Shown here piece after piece: positions 9,716-20,252 of a DNA stretch of 64,000 bases. This DNA is from Babylonia areolata. Lineage: Eukaryota; Mollusca; Gastropoda; Neogastropoda; Buccinidae. The translations under genes were made by a program, and so were the position numbers. Under the pieces are notes generated by a model, which was given only the letters and a program-made list of their open reading frames with translations, was not told the DNA's origin and searched no databases. The stretch is taken from NCBI RefSeq assembly GCF_041734735.1, contig NC_134882.1:22939852-23003851 (forward strand). Reading direction: 5' to 3'. The number at the start of each line of letters is the position of its first letter. The first letter of the stretch is position 1.

Positions 9716-11185
9716 ATGATCTACGTGAACAGCGAATATTCTTTTACCGCTAAGTTTCCCGATGTTTTTCAGTCTTATGCGAACCCCACTATGACTGGGG
9801 AGATGAATGCAGCCTGGCTTGCGTGGAGAAACAACCCGATAGTATGGTGGCAGAATCAAATCAATTTTGTGGTATGGTGCGCGACCGCCGGGTGTGGAGT
9901 AACGGAAGAACATTTTCAAGCTTCTGATCCGTTTATTCGAGCCGTGTATAGGTTTCATTTTTACTATCAGATTCGGAGGTTATTGGACGAGTTAAAAATC
10001 CCGCTACCCACCGACCAAGCATTTAACATGTATAATAATCCGTTTGATAAAACAGTTTATCAGCGTTTGTGTGCCGAATTTGGGCAGAGGGATTGGAGAC
10101 AGAAAATAGAAAAGCATGGCTTTGGTTTGGGAGAATTTATTCAGGCTGAGACCCCCGGTGGGGCTGCACGACAGGCAATGAGAAACAGAGGAGAGGGTCC
10201 TGTGTTCTTTAGCCCCCACGATAAAATCAGACATACGGTGGACATCACCCGGGCTTGGACAACATTTATTCCTGATAAGGGGTTGGGTTTTACACATGCG
10301 GGGATAGTTCGTCTCAACGATAGCATTCGCACTTATGTGTGGGCTCTAATAGGGTCACAAGCGCAAACGCGCACGAGTATAACAACAAAAGGAACTGGAT
10401 TTGATGCGCAAAAACAATTTTTAGCCAATGTTGAAGATGCGATTAATGCCCCCGAAAACCTACAAACGGCGATAAAAAAATACCAGGACGTTCTCCAGTA
10501 CGCGAGATCCGAAGTAAACTTTGCATTTGGTGTTGGCCTTTATATGGCCCCATCTGATATGGCATTGAGGGTTGGTACACGCATTAATTATAATAATAAA
10601 ATTGTCATTGCGACAGAAGAACAGAATATTGGTGTTAATGATGGATTAAACGAACTACCACACATTGTACCACCTACCCAAAGTGTTCCACCCCAGAGTG
10701 TTCCACCTCCCAATACCCAAAGTGTTCCACCTACCCAAAGTGTTCCTGCATACTATTTTGTTGCCCCATCAGGAAAAGCTCTTCAATGGTCTAGAGGTCA
10801 CTGGGCTCTTGTACCACCTTCTGATGCAGACTTGGCAATGCTTGATGCGAGTAATACGGTGCTCGATTATAAATCACACAAGCCTTTGACAACACCGAGG
10901 ACAGGAGCGGGTGAAACGAGAGTTTTGTTAGGCATTCGCGGGTGGTTCACTCTTACCTATAGAAATAAAAAATTAATACAAACATCTCGACCAGGATTTG
11001 CAATAGCTACCGGTGTTGGTAATAGACCCTTTCTGTATGGTGCAGGATCTTCGGATAACAAATTTAAACTCAAACCAGCGAAAGTATCGTACGAAGAAGA
11101 GCCAACAACTCACAAAGACTATAAAGTCGCTCTTACTTTAGGATTGATAGGTCTAGGTGGTATTTACTTTCTCTTCTTTAAATAA
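9716..11185 (+). CDS. Polinton-encoded large protein of unknown function with C-terminal membrane anchor, about 489 aa
   Basis: I recognise this type from other invertebrate Polintons but know of no function. The N-terminal region is Trp/Tyr-rich (AAWLAWRNNPIVWWQNQ) and well ordered for about 300 residues. Next comes a short repeat region of four QSVPP pentapeptides (about 10675-10750), which looks like a flexible linker. A second small domain ends in a single hydrophobic helix (LTLGLIGLGGIYFLFF) at the extreme C-terminus. A C-terminal anchor suggests a particle-membrane or host-membrane protein. The start at 9716 was chosen because a TATAAA box lies 25 bp upstream; the frame is also open from an ATG at 9635. 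Its 3' end overlaps the convergent coiled-coil gene by 22 bp. Confidence 0.6.
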   Translation: MIYVNSEYSFTAKFPDVFQSYANPTMTGEMNAAWLAWRNNPIVWWQNQINFVVWCATAGCGVTEEHFQASDPFIRAVYRFHFYYQIRRLLDELKIPLPTDQAFNMYNNPFDKTVYQRLCAEFGQRDWRQKIEKHGFGLGEFIQAETPGGAARQAMRNRGEGPVFFSPHDKIRHTVDITRAWTTFIPDKGLGFTHAGIVRLNDSIRTYVWALIGSQAQTRTSITTKGTGFDAQKQFLANVEDAINAPENLQTAIKKYQDVLQYARSEVNFAFGVGLYMAPSDMALRVGTRINYNNKIVIATEEQNIGVNDGLNELPHIVPPTQSVPPQSVPPPNTQSVPPTQSVPAYYFVAPSGKALQWSRGHWALVPPSDADLAMLDASNTVLDYKSHKPLTTPRTGAGETRVLLGIRGWFTLTYRNKKLIQTSRPGFAIATGVGNRPFLYGAGSSDNKFKLKPAKVSYEEEPTTHKDYKVALTLGLIGLGGIYFLFFK

Positions 11186-12273
11186 TCAAACAGGAGGAGG
11201 CCAGCACCGAGCACGAGTGCCCACAGGTTGTTGGCTAACCACCCAACCGCTTTACCCAACGTGCTTAATAACCACGAAACAATAGCCCCAATGACTCCTG
11301 GGAGGGCATCAATCGCCTTTAAACCTAATTTTTTAAGTAATTCTCCCAAATCTTTAAGTCTTTTTCTTATCCAGTTGTCATCTTTTTTACCCGGCGCCCG
11401 TGGAGTGCCCCCTCCACCCGTGACGGCCAAAACGATAGTGCTGATAATCATACCAAAGGCAGTAAGAATGGAAACGATAGTAATGCCTTGTTCTCTAAAA
11501 AGCGTTCGAATACGTTCCACTAGTGTTGTGTCCTCCTCAAGAATTCTGCGTATCGTTTCACGCATTCTGCTGATTTGAGATCGCAGCGCTTCTTTGTGTG
11601 TTGATATCGCTTCTAGTCGTGCAGCACGCTCGATGTTAAGATCGTCTAATTGTAAACGCAAGGGTTTGATTTCGCTTTCATGTTTATCAGCTAGTTCCGC
11701 AGACTGAATTCTTATTTTTAAAGTTGACATTTCTTCATCCAGGTGAGAGAGTTTTGAGAGGTTGTCAGAAAGATTACCGCGCTGTCTTTGCATGGCTTTG
11801 TCTAAACCTTTGAGTTCACGAATATAACCACCCAGTTCATTGGTGCCATCCAGGGGAGGATCATCTATAGTTTTAAGTACTTCATCGATTGTATTTGGTG
11901 AGAAATCATCCATCTCAATTTCTTCGCCCAGTTTGGCTTCAACCTTTTGGAGAGCCGCGACCGTTTGGGGTTTCCTCCTCCAGTCTACAAAACCAAGTTC
12001 CTCGCGAATAATATTTGCTCCACCAGGTTTTCCCGCTAGTGTTGAAAGTGCTAGGGGTTGTTTCGTGCGGACGTTAATGATATTAAAATCTGGATTATTT
12101 TTTAATCGTAGTGTACCTCTACTATCAAGTACAAAATTGACATAATTTCGCCCAACATCGGGCTCTTGTCCAAATGCATCATAGTAATCATCAACCGCGC
12201 TCTTTAATAATTCTGTTTGCAAGAAACCAGATTCTATTATTGACTCACCACCTTCTGCAAACCCTTCCGCCAT
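11164..12273 (-). CDS. Polinton-encoded coiled-coil and membrane protein, 369 aa
   Basis: This is one of the most recurrent accessory proteins of invertebrate Polintons; its role is unknown. Residues about 1-130 are globular, and about 130-250 form a long coiled coil rich in Leu, Glu, Lys and Arg (KGLDKAMQRQRGNLSDNLSK and similar heptads). A hydrophobic segment (ITIVSILTAFGMIISTIVLAV) follows, then a Gly-rich hinge (TGGGGTPRAPGKK). The basic amphipathic helix DLGELLKKLGLKAIDALPG leads to a C-terminal pair of hydrophobic helices (GAIVSWLLSTL, NNLWALVLGAGLLL). This architecture suggests a membrane-active structural or entry-type protein, as inference only. It converges with the gene ending at 11185 and diverges from the capsid gene. 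Confidence 0.65.
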   Translation of the reverse strand: MAEGFAEGGESIIESGFLQTELLKSAVDDYYDAFGQEPDVGRNYVNFVLDSRGTLRLKNNPDFNIINVRTKQPLALSTLAGKPGGANIIREELGFVDWRRKPQTVAALQKVEAKLGEEIEMDDFSPNTIDEVLKTIDDPPLDGTNELGGYIRELKGLDKAMQRQRGNLSDNLSKLSHLDEEMSTLKIRIQSAELADKHESEIKPLRLQLDDLNIERAARLEAISTHKEALRSQISRMRETIRRILEEDTTLVERIRTLFREQGITIVSILTAFGMIISTIVLAVTGGGGTPRAPGKKDDNWIRKRLKDLGELLKKLGLKAIDALPGVIGAIVSWLLSTLGKAVGWLANNLWALVLGAGLLLFDYLKKRK

Positions 12274-12308
12274 ATTACACTTATAATATAAAGTTATATC
12301 CTTATATC

Positions 12309-12316
12309 TATATAAA
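12309..12316 (+). promoter_or_regulatory. TATATAAA motif just upstream of the capsid gene ATG
   Basis: TATATAAA ends 7 bp before the capsid ATG (12324). Similar AT-rich TATA-like tracts lie within about 20 bp of most Polinton starts. They could be element-specific late promoters with minimal leaders; this is inference. Confidence 0.35.
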
Positions 12317-12323
12317 ACAAAAA

Positions 12324-13568
12324 ATGAGTGGAAGAAAGCTTAATCCAATGAGAAGTTTGCGGGAGCCGCGGGGGATAAAGGGCGTGCGGCAGACTGTCGT
12401 GATTACTAACAATCCGTCAACTATCGATCAGAATCAACAACTTCTTGTACGCTTTCCTAATTTAGGTGTTGACGATGTGATCGTTCCGGGGAGTGTTCGA
12501 CTAGCATTCAAAATTTCTTTGACTTCTACAACAGATGTGAACAGAACACTCGTTGATAATATTGGTAGAGCCATAGTACGTAAAACAACCATTCGCATTT
12601 CCGGTAATGAAATCATGAGCGTTGAAGATAGTGATGTATTTTATACTTATGGAGATCTTTGGCGAACTCGACAAGAACGAAGAAACGCCGTTTATCAAGG
12701 TATTGACTTAACTACACACCGTAATGTGACACGATTGCGTATTAACGCGGATAATGGAGATGACACTATCGCTAGAGATGCCGCCATTGCGGAGGCTTAT
12801 GGTAATCGATTTTGTATTCCGCTTGATTTCGAATTGCTAGAATCTCATGCACCATTTTATCAGAGTGCTCTCGGCGATCACCTGGAGTATGAACTTACCT
12901 TTAACGCTTATAACAAGGTTATCCGCAGCACAGACCCGGATGTATCCTATACGATAGAAGGGATTAGTCTCGAGTTTGAGAAAGTCACACAACCCGAACT
13001 TGCGAGACAGATAGCTGGTTATTATTCGGGTAGGCTCGCTATTTTATATGATAGAATACTACGACATCGTAAAATTCCTCTGGACAAATCTGACACACTC
13101 TGGAATATTAATCTCAACGTGCCGGCAAAAAGTATGAAGGGGGTACTGCTGTTGTTTGATGAGTATTACAATCCTAAGATCAATAAGGTTGAAGTGACGA
13201 TCGAAGGTGTGCCCAATCAACTGTTTAGTCAAGGTATGCGTTCTCAGCAGTTGGATGAAATCAAAAAGTTCTTTGGAACGCAAAAACGTGACCCCGAAAT
13301 AGATAAAGTTTCAAAAGATTTAGAACTGGCAGATGTCACAGTCGGCGAATATTTCACGAATAATTATGCTCTTTGGTTGGATATGCGCACCACAGATGAT
13401 AATTCTCTTCACGGGAGTGGACGTCGTATCGAAAATGCGTCTGAAGGCATTACGATTCAGATTCAGAAAAAAGCTGAAACGGCAGAACCGCTCAATGCGT
13501 ATGTATTTGTAATTATGGATGGACAATTAAATATAGAAGATGGAAGATTTGTCGAGGCTGTTTACTAA
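12324..13568 (+). CDS. MCP: Polinton major capsid protein, double jelly-roll, 414 aa
   Basis: The product is a hexon-like double jelly-roll capsid protein, whose trimers would build an icosahedral shell. The characteristic N-terminus is present: VRQTVVITNNPSTIDQNQ, then LLVRFPNLGVDDVIVPGSVR, LVDNIGRAIVRKTTIRISG and DVFYTYGDLWRTRQERRN. A second domain starts near residue 190 (FCIPLDFELLESHAPFYQ), with a conserved-looking C-terminal FTNNYALWLDMRTTDDN. Length is normal for the family. The ATG at 12324 was preferred to the in-frame upstream opening at 12174 because that part overlaps the divergent gene and is low-complexity, while a TATA motif precedes 12324. Its last 29 bases overlap the ATPase gene in another frame. 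Confidence 0.92.
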   Translation: MSGRKLNPMRSLREPRGIKGVRQTVVITNNPSTIDQNQQLLVRFPNLGVDDVIVPGSVRLAFKISLTSTTDVNRTLVDNIGRAIVRKTTIRISGNEIMSVEDSDVFYTYGDLWRTRQERRNAVYQGIDLTTHRNVTRLRINADNGDDTIARDAAIAEAYGNRFCIPLDFELLESHAPFYQSALGDHLEYELTFNAYNKVIRSTDPDVSYTIEGISLEFEKVTQPELARQIAGYYSGRLAILYDRILRHRKIPLDKSDTLWNINLNVPAKSMKGVLLLFDEYYNPKINKVEVTIEGVPNQLFSQGMRSQQLDEIKKFFGTQKRDPEIDKVSKDLELADVTVGEYFTNNYALWLDMRTTDDNSLHGSGRRIENASEGITIQIQKKAETAEPLNAYVFVIMDGQLNIEDGRFVEAVY

Positions 13569-14154
13569 AGAAGCACATTCCGCAATTATTTGCGGGCAAA
13601 CTGGGTGCGGTAAGACCGAATTTATTTTAGATTTATTACAAACGACATATCGTGGTGTGTTCGAGAATATTGTAATTCTATGCCCTACTCTCGAATATAA
13701 TAAAGCCTATCGATCCCGAGTGTGGGTAAGAAAGGATCGCGGGGTATACACCGTTAATCCCGGTGATAAACTTCACGAATGGCTTGGGCTGTTTTTTGAA
13801 ATATTTTCCGGGGAGCCAACGTTGTACATCATCGATGACTGTAGTGACTTAAAGGCTCTTACTCAAAAGAAGCAAATGTTGAGTAAACTCGCATTTTCTG
13901 GAAGACACGCGAAACAGTCTGTGTGGGTGTTGACTCAGAAATACAACTCGGTTCTTACTGACCTTCGCGAACAAACAAAATGGGTGGCTTTATTTCACTG
14001 TAAGGATAGGGACTCGTTTGATGAGTGTTTAAGAGAAAACGATGCCATTCCAACACAAAATGAACGTAAAGAGGTTAGGAAATCATTGGCAAATACCAAA
14101 CACTCCAAGTTGATATTAAAAACTGATCAACCAGTTGCATATAAAATTTGCTAG
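13540..14154 (+). CDS. ATP: Polinton genome-packaging ATPase (FtsK/HerA type), 204 aa
   Basis: This P-loop ATPase is expected to pump element DNA into the capsid. Walker A is GQTGCGKT near residue 20, Walker B is LYIIDD near residue 95, and SVWVLTQKY (about 128-136) fits the sensor strand of the A32-like packaging ATPases. Length is typical of Polinton and adenovirus-like packaging enzymes. It overlaps the 3' end of the capsid gene by 29 bp in a different frame, a compact viral arrangement suggesting coordinated expression of capsid and packaging functions. The start ATG at 13540 is the first in frame. It looks intact. Confidence 0.9.
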   Translation: MEDLSRLFTKEAHSAIICGQTGCGKTEFILDLLQTTYRGVFENIVILCPTLEYNKAYRSRVWVRKDRGVYTVNPGDKLHEWLGLFFEIFSGEPTLYIIDDCSDLKALTQKKQMLSKLAFSGRHAKQSVWVLTQKYNSVLTDLREQTKWVALFHCKDRDSFDECLRENDAIPTQNERKEVRKSLANTKHSKLILKTDQPVAYKIC

Positions 14155-14162
14155 TAATAACA

Positions 14163-14741
14163 ATGCTTAACAATTTCTTAACACTGCTTAACAGTTCCTT
14201 AGCACTGGTTAGCAATTTCTTAACACTTTTAGTCGTTGGATTTGTAGTTTTTCATTATTTTAAACTTAAAAGGAGGTATATAGAATATAAGAAGAAGATG
14301 GACCCATTACTAGCCGAGGATCCCAAACGCGACAGGCTTATGGCGGTGGTCTCAGCCGGTGGAGCAAAAGAATATTTAGGGAAAGAGTTTAGTGTTGATA
14401 AAATCGAAGCGATGAAAGATCCGGATATAGACAAGCTTTATACGAGATACGAAGCGAGTTTAGGATCGATGATTACAAAATCACTCGGTAATACAATTAT
14501 ACAACTGTATACCAGAGCAGTTTGTATGTATCTCCCAATTGATGACCAAACAAAATTAAATAGTGATCTCGAGCAAGATCCATTCCTGGGACATGCGCTT
14601 AACAGCTTTACTTGCGAACTATATCACAGATTTGGCATGTTCTTAGCTCTGCTCACCACAGCTGTAACTACTGTTAAACATTGTCAATTTAATAAATATA
14701 ATGGAGGAAGTAACGAAACCAAAGAATCAGAAGAAAGTTGA
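14163..14741 (+). CDS. Polinton-encoded membrane-anchored protein, 192 aa
   Basis: A recurrent Polinton protein of unknown role. An N-terminal hydrophobic helix with an internal near-repeat (LNNFLTLLNSSLALVSNF, then LLVVGFVVFHYF) is followed by a basic patch (KLKRRY). The remaining domain of about 150 residues is well conserved in my memory of the family: VVSAGGAKEYLGKEFSVDKI, LYTRYEASLGSMITKSLG, DPFLGHALNSFTCELYHRFG. This suggests a type II-like membrane protein of the particle or infected cell. I chose the ATG at 14163; the frame is open a few codons earlier from a TTG overlapping the ATPase stop. The last 41 bp overlap the next gene. Confidence 0.6.
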   Translation: MLNNFLTLLNSSLALVSNFLTLLVVGFVVFHYFKLKRRYIEYKKKMDPLLAEDPKRDRLMAVVSAGGAKEYLGKEFSVDKIEAMKDPDIDKLYTRYEASLGSMITKSLGNTIIQLYTRAVCMYLPIDDQTKLNSDLEQDPFLGHALNSFTCELYHRFGMFLALLTTAVTTVKHCQFNKYNGGSNETKESEES

Positions 14742-15018
14742 AGCGGGTCGAAAAGGTGCTGCTGCTAGAAAAGCAAAACATGAAGAACTTCTCCAAAAAC
14801 TTCGAAAAGCGAAAGAACAACAACAACAAGAACAACAACAAGAAGAAGAACCATCATCGAGGGGACCAGATCACGTTTTTATCAATCCCTTGTACATTGC
14901 TGCTGCTGCTACGATGATAACAGGTTGTGGTGTTTACATATATTTTAATCGGTCGAAAAAACCAGTACAACCACCACAACCTGTGGTAACAAAACCCAAC
15001 CCATTTATTATGTTTTGA
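14701..15018 (+). CDS. Polinton-encoded small basic protein with one membrane helix, 105 aa
   Basis: The N-terminal half is a highly basic, Gln/Glu-rich helix (KKVEAGRKGAAARKAKHEEL, then a QQQEQQQEEE run from CAA/GAA codon repeats). One hydrophobic segment (LYIAAAATMITGCGVYIYF) follows, then a short Pro-rich tail. A basic, Ala-rich N-terminus on a membrane anchor could contact DNA inside a particle, but this is speculation. The CAACAACAA microsatellite inside the gene likely varies in length among copies. It starts inside the 3' end of the preceding gene. Confidence 0.55.
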   Translation: MEEVTKPKNQKKVEAGRKGAAARKAKHEELLQKLRKAKEQQQQEQQQEEEPSSRGPDHVFINPLYIAAAATMITGCGVYIYFNRSKKPVQPPQPVVTKPNPFIMF

Positions 15019-15046
15019 ACATTAATTTGAACACTATTTATAAACA

Positions 15047-15289
15047 ATGGCAACACCAAATATAAACGGTAAAGAAATTGCAAACACTGTATACCACGCG
15101 GTTGTGGTCAGCGCATTGGCCGCTGGTTACTCGAGATTGACAAAATTAATATTTACGAAAGCCCCGACACCTAGACTGGCTTTCAACCTCGAAGATATCG
15201 GGATGGTCACTTTGGATATAGCCCTCGCTATGGCTACGAAGGATATGTTGGAAAAACAAGGTATTCTCCCACATGATATTTTGAAGTAA
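15047..15289 (+). CDS. Polinton-encoded small protein, 80 aa
   Basis: An 80-residue protein with two moderately hydrophobic helices (NTVYHAVVVSALAAGYSRL and DIGMVTLDIALAMATKDM) separated by a Pro-rich turn (KAPTPRL). Similar small proteins sit between the ATPase and integrase in other invertebrate Polintons; the function is unknown. A TATTTATAAACA tract precedes the ATG by a few bases. Spacing to both neighbours is about 20-30 bp in the same orientation. Confidence 0.55.
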   Translation: MATPNINGKEIANTVYHAVVVSALAAGYSRLTKLIFTKAPTPRLAFNLEDIGMVTLDIALAMATKDMLEKQGILPHDILK

Positions 15290-15310
15290 TAATAATATCA
15301 TCATTATAGT

Positions 15311-15727
15311 ATGGCATCAGTAGCGTTACTCGTTGGTGGGGCAATAGTAAACGCTTTAGCATTTACCGGAAGTAATTTTTTATTTAGTAAACTGGGGTCT
15401 TCAGACGCGTCGGATGAACAGAAACGACACAACAAAGCGCAAGAAGAACTTCAGACAGCGACCGCAGAATGGCAGAAAGAGAGGATTCAACGTTTAGATT
15501 ATATAAATGAAAAACTAAGACAACAACAACATGCTGTGAACACGTTTCAGGATGTGGATATGGCTATGCAAGAATATTATAAAGTGATGGGGGAGCCACT
15601 ACCCCCTCTTTCTCATAAACCCCAACTTTCAGATTTTTATACACCCTCAGAGGGACAAAAAGATCGAGAATACGTATTTATTATCATGACCATGGTCATT
15701 TTTGGCGTTGCGATTTCAAAATATTAA
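15311..15727 (+). CDS. Polinton-encoded protein with terminal hydrophobic helices and central coiled coil, 138 aa
   Basis: A weakly hydrophobic N-terminal helix (SVALLVGGAIVNALAF) is followed by a charged coiled-coil-like region (KAQEELQTATAEWQKERIQR...). A Pro-rich segment (GEPLPPLSHKP) and a C-terminal membrane helix (VFIIMTMVIFGVAISKY) complete it. The layout of helix, coiled coil and tail anchor resembles small virion-associated proteins, and it is a recurrent Polinton gene without known function. It lies 21 bp after the previous gene and 21 bp before the integrase. Confidence 0.55.
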   Translation: MASVALLVGGAIVNALAFTGSNFLFSKLGSSDASDEQKRHNKAQEELQTATAEWQKERIQRLDYINEKLRQQQHAVNTFQDVDMAMQEYYKVMGEPLPPLSHKPQLSDFYTPSEGQKDREYVFIIMTMVIFGVAISKY

Positions 15728-15748
15728 ACATTTACTTTCTTAAATAAA

Positions 15749-16672
15749 ATGGAAAAGATCTATTACAGCCCAAGCGGTTATTGGAAGGGTTATTCAGCGA
15801 TTAAAAAACTCGCGAAAGCAGCCAAGGTGTCTGAGGATGAGGCTAGAAAATGGTTACAAAAACAAGCTATATGGCAAATTTATCTACCCCCTCCAAAGTA
15901 TATTCCGAGAGCAAAATTTGATATTACTGTCCCAAATGAGGTTCATCAGGCTGACCTTTTATTTTTACCCTATGACAGAATCGGGCGTAAGACGTATAAG
16001 TATGCGCTGACTGTCGTTGATGTTGCGAGTCGATATAAAGAAGCCGAACCCCTAACAACGAAAGACAGCGTCGAAGTGGCGGCCGCTTTTTTACGTATTT
16101 ACGACCGTAGCCCATTGAAGTTGCCCAAACTTCTTCAGGTAGATCCTGGCCGAGAGTTTATGGGTGCTGTGAACAAAATTTTTTAAAAAGTAAGGCGTGG
16201 AAAGACACACAGAAGCCAGGCTATTGTAGAAAGATTTAATCGTACGCTGGCAGAACGATTGTTTAGTCATCAATATGTGGCTGAAATGAAATCGCCGAAT
16301 CGATCAACAGAATGGGTCACTAGATTACCGGCTGTTGTGGCTGCATTGAATAATGAGGTGACGAGACTTATAGGTAAGAAACCGTCGGTCGCAATAAAGG
16401 CCAAATCGGTAGAAGCCGAATCCTCTGCACCGACTAAAGATGATAAAGGAGAGTTACCGCATGATGCGCAAGTTCGGTACTTGTATGAGCCCGGTGAGCT
16501 CGAGGGTGGAGCTCGCAAACGAGCAACGGATCCCGTTTGGTCTCTTAAAGTTTATAATATTAAGCGTATGATGCCCGGCGATCCTATTCTTTATTATTTA
16601 CAAAATGGCCCATCCAGAGGGTTTGTACACGAAGAGCTTATGGTTGTTCCTCACGATACAGAAATACCATAG
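15749..16672 (+). pseudogene. INT: Polinton integrase (RVE/retroviral-type DDE), broken in this copy
   Basis: This recombinase inserts the element's DNA into the host genome and makes the short target duplication. An N-terminal helical region precedes the RVE core, where EVHQADLLFL carries the first catalytic Asp and LLQVDPGREF the second. A later part has the helix RSQAIVERFNRTLAERLF, typical of the end of the integrase core, then a C-terminal basic domain. The gene is not continuous in this copy. It converges tail-to-tail on the polymerase gene with about 20 bp of overlap. Confidence 0.88.
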
Positions 16673-19600
16673 TGCCCATAGGCGTAAGATGTAATACCAT
16701 CATCTAGCCAATAGCGTTTGGAATCGTACGGTGAGAGTGATGTCTTCATTTGCTTGATCGTGTACATCTTGTGCTTATACGATCTGAACGTTCTCATACT
16801 ATTAGTAAATTGAACAGATCGATCAATACACTCCTTATACATATCGGGTTCAATTTCATCCTTCACCACACATTTTTTTATGCCCTTGGCTTTCTTGATA
16901 ACTGATCCATCATCCGCTACAACCGAATACATCTTCGAGCGCAAGCCGCAGAATTGTCGGATCGGTTTACATCCGAGCTCACTTTTCATGTATCCTGGCA
17001 CTTTCTCTATCGATTTATCGTACAATCGATGATCTTTTGGAAAATTACTGCGGTCATGTACATTATCATCCATACAAGCGATAAAATCCTCGCATTCTAC
17101 GTGGAGAATGAATGAATCGGTATCAGTATATAACAACCTGCATCCATATTTTTTCTTGTAGTGGTTGTAATACAAATCATACATGAGATACTTTGATAGG
17201 TCAAGAATGGCCATCCCGATATAGATAGGTTTATTGAGCACAAGCTTATTTTTTTTGTAGTAAATCGCTAGAAGTTTCTCGTTGATGATCATATGATCGA
17301 CATAAGCCGGTTTGTTTATTAGTTTGCGTGCCTTGTCCTCTTCATCTAACTTGAATAATTTGATATTCGTTCTCATTCTGATATTTTCCATAGTTTTACC
17401 AAATACCGAGTTGTTCATTAATTTATACAGATCTTTATCGGCATCGTTAGTAGCGGCTTGTCTCAGTTTGGTGTTCATCATTATATAGGGCGCCATCCAG
17501 GGACTTTGATTAAACTTTAACACTTTTGTGATTTTAGTTACTTTCATGCCAAGTTGCGTGTATAGCTTGAGATTTCTATAGTGAACGACATAACCAACCT
17601 TATTCCATAGATTCGGAACTAATTTTCTCGTTTCCTTTCCGCGCATCTCAAGTTTTTCACGAAGGCGTCGTTGATAGGGTGAGAGGTTTTCGAGTTTTAT
17701 TTCTATTTTCTCAGGAGCTAGGGGATAATCGTTATGTTCGTCGTGTAATTCCTTAGGGTACTCGATATCACACTCCACAATATATCCCGTCTCATCATCG
17801 TCGGGGTGATTTAGAATCTTTTCGAGATTGACATCGTTATCCCAGATAAATCCACCCGTGGGTAAAGCTTGTAACATCGCCCAACCATACAAGTTGTTCG
17901 CGTCGAGATACATGATATACGAATCCGTTTTTTCAGGCCTGTAATCTTTCATATACTTGTTATTAGCCTCCGCGTATCTTCTTACAGTCATACTGATTCC
18001 ACCGCGTATTCCCGCCTCTATCATGTTATATTGTTCGATATCCGTCAACAGTTCGAGTTCTATTCCCGTACTCTTGAGTAAAGCATCCCAAGACATTCCG
18101 GGAAGCGTGTAATAATGAACAGGATCGAGATTATGAGTTCGCAAACACGTATTTCTAAAATTCTGGAACACATCGGCAAGTAACAGTACATCAGTGACTA
18201 AGTACAGATCGTTATAATCACCTAGATTCTTACATTTAAACTTCTTCCACACATTCTTGGCATGCTTGTGGTCACTTTCTGATATATCCGTGTTGTTAAG
18301 TTTACTAAAGAAATGACTTTTCTTTGGTAGTTCGTATCTTCGTATTTACTCCAATCGGTAATATATTCGTACGGAAAGACTCCTTTTCTCGTAACGAGCT
18401 TGAACTCCTCCTCATCTGTGAAATGTTTGCGCGTTAAAAACTTCTTATCATCTGGAAGGTTCTTCGCAAGCTGGTCGAGACTCGAACTCAAGAATGCGAA
18501 ACTATCTAAAAACTTCAACCTTCCCCAACTGAATGTGATGTACTTCTCTTTATTATTCGCGATACACGTAATTCTACCACCACCTTTGTTCGCGAGCTCC
18601 GAAATGATCGCGTGAGAGTCGTAACCTTTGAGGTTGTGAAATAATATCGGCAACACAAATTCGTCGGGTTTTATTCTCAATTTAAGATTACACGATGCAT
18701 GCGCGGCACCTCTATAGTTCCCTGTGATATGGTCATGATCTCTTACTTTATCATTTGCGGGTAGTTCCCCTCTACATATCCAACAAACTCGTTCGTTTTC
18801 AAACGATTCGTTATCTTTTTTGGTCATCTTTATTGGAACTGGTTTTTTCAATTCCTTGACAGTATGATAATATATTATTCGAAGTTTATCGAGAAAATGA
18901 CTGACCGCATTCTCACCACGAAATAGTTGCGGTTTGTACGCCCTTCCATCAGACCTAACATGCACAAACCCGTATGACGAGATGATGTGTTCGCTTTCTT
19001 TGATGGTCTTATTCGAATCGGAATCGTCTTTTATTTCTTTACAAATCGCCTCAAAATCAGCATATATCACATCACTAACTTACATTTGTTTTTGAAAATT
19101 GGTAAATTTGATCATTTTTGTCTTCTCCGATGGCATCTCAACGCGAGAATAGTTCTTGTGGTTGATCTGCGCGCATCGCTTAATATGTTCTTCTAAAAGT
19201 TCTGATGATGTTGTACCTGTCAAGCAATACTCACAAAAGTACATGGCTGCTTTGTGTTTGTTTGTATTACTAAGTAGTCTGTTAAAGTTCTTAATATAAG
19301 TATAATGTTGTCCACCATTTTCATTTTCTATAATAAGAAGTTTAATACGCTCCATGTTGGCGGGCTGTTTTGATATTCTTGCACGTTCAATCGTTTTATT
19401 TTTTAAATAGTATACATTAATAGCAATATTATTTTGAGTCTCAATCTTTGTAATTTGTTTTATAGGTGTAGGAAAGTCAATATTTTCAAAATTTAACCCA
19501 TCATCAGAAGGATAGGAATAAGTTAAATTAGAATTCGCTTTTGCTGGAAACTTGTGTGCACGTAAACAATGTCTTATACATTGATCATCTTTATTTTTAA

Positions 19601-20252
19601 TATTAATCACAGCTCTTTTATTTTTTAACCACTGTGGTGATTCAATAAAGGATCCTGGAGATGTAATAGAAACTCTATTCACCCATAAACTAAAGATTCT
19701 TTTAATGAACCATCCTGAACCTTCATTTGTAAAATTTTCTATTTTTAACATAATATGTTTTATTTGTTTTTCAATATCTTGATCATCAACAACATCAATA
19801 ATACTTTGATATTCCGATCGAAATACAGCTACAGTAGTATCATCATTTTTAATTTGAGCAAACTCCACCGTTAAAACAATATTTTGTTTGGTCAGTGGAA
19901 TAGCTCTTTGGTTAATAGTGTCCACTTTACTCATCATAAACGAAAGCGGATCTATTTCATTTGGAAGAGCCGCAAGTTTATAATTTTTAATAATACTACC
20001 AAACTCCTCCGTGGATTCAGCTTTATGTTGTAGTTTACGTATATTTTTAATAAGTTCATCTTTTTTCATTCTACTAAAACCACGAATTTTGAGTTTTCGT
20101 GCAATATCTTTAAGCGTAGCATTGGTCTCCCCCTCCAAAGCATCAAACCCCAGTGCTTTAATCAACTCAGTTTTATTCATAGATTCATGATTAGGAATCT
20201 CTTTTTTAGAAGCGAGATCACGGTAATATTTTTCAGAATATCGTTGCACCAT
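16651..20252 (-). pseudogene. POLB: Polinton protein-primed DNA polymerase B, broken in this copy
   Basis: It would replicate the element. The N-terminal third has two SAP-like helical motifs (NKTELIKALGF, KKDELIKNIRK) and a Cys/His cluster (FCEYCLTG...HIKRC). The 3'-5' exonuclease follows with YADFEAI (Exo I) and LFHNLKGYDSHAI (Exo II), interrupted by the HNH-like insert CWICRG...RDHDHITG...CN. The palm shows YLDANNLYGWAM (motif A), LMNNSVFGKTMEN (motif B) and YTDTDSFI (motif C). All catalytic motifs I looked for are present, but the reading frame is interrupted. The start is preceded by TATATATAGAAAAA, shared with the Cys-rich gene. Confidence 0.9.

Noticed and set aside
10004-10332. Minus-strand frames within the large Polinton gene
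   Set aside because: Shadows of the well-supported plus-strand gene.
12174-12323. Upstream extension of the capsid frame
   Set aside because: It overlaps the divergent coiled-coil gene and lacks the conserved capsid start; the ATG at 12324 has a TATA motif just before it.
14148-14162. TTG start for the membrane protein after the ATPase
   Set aside because: An ATG at 14163 is available five codons later, and the family has no need for a TTG start in a eukaryotic element.
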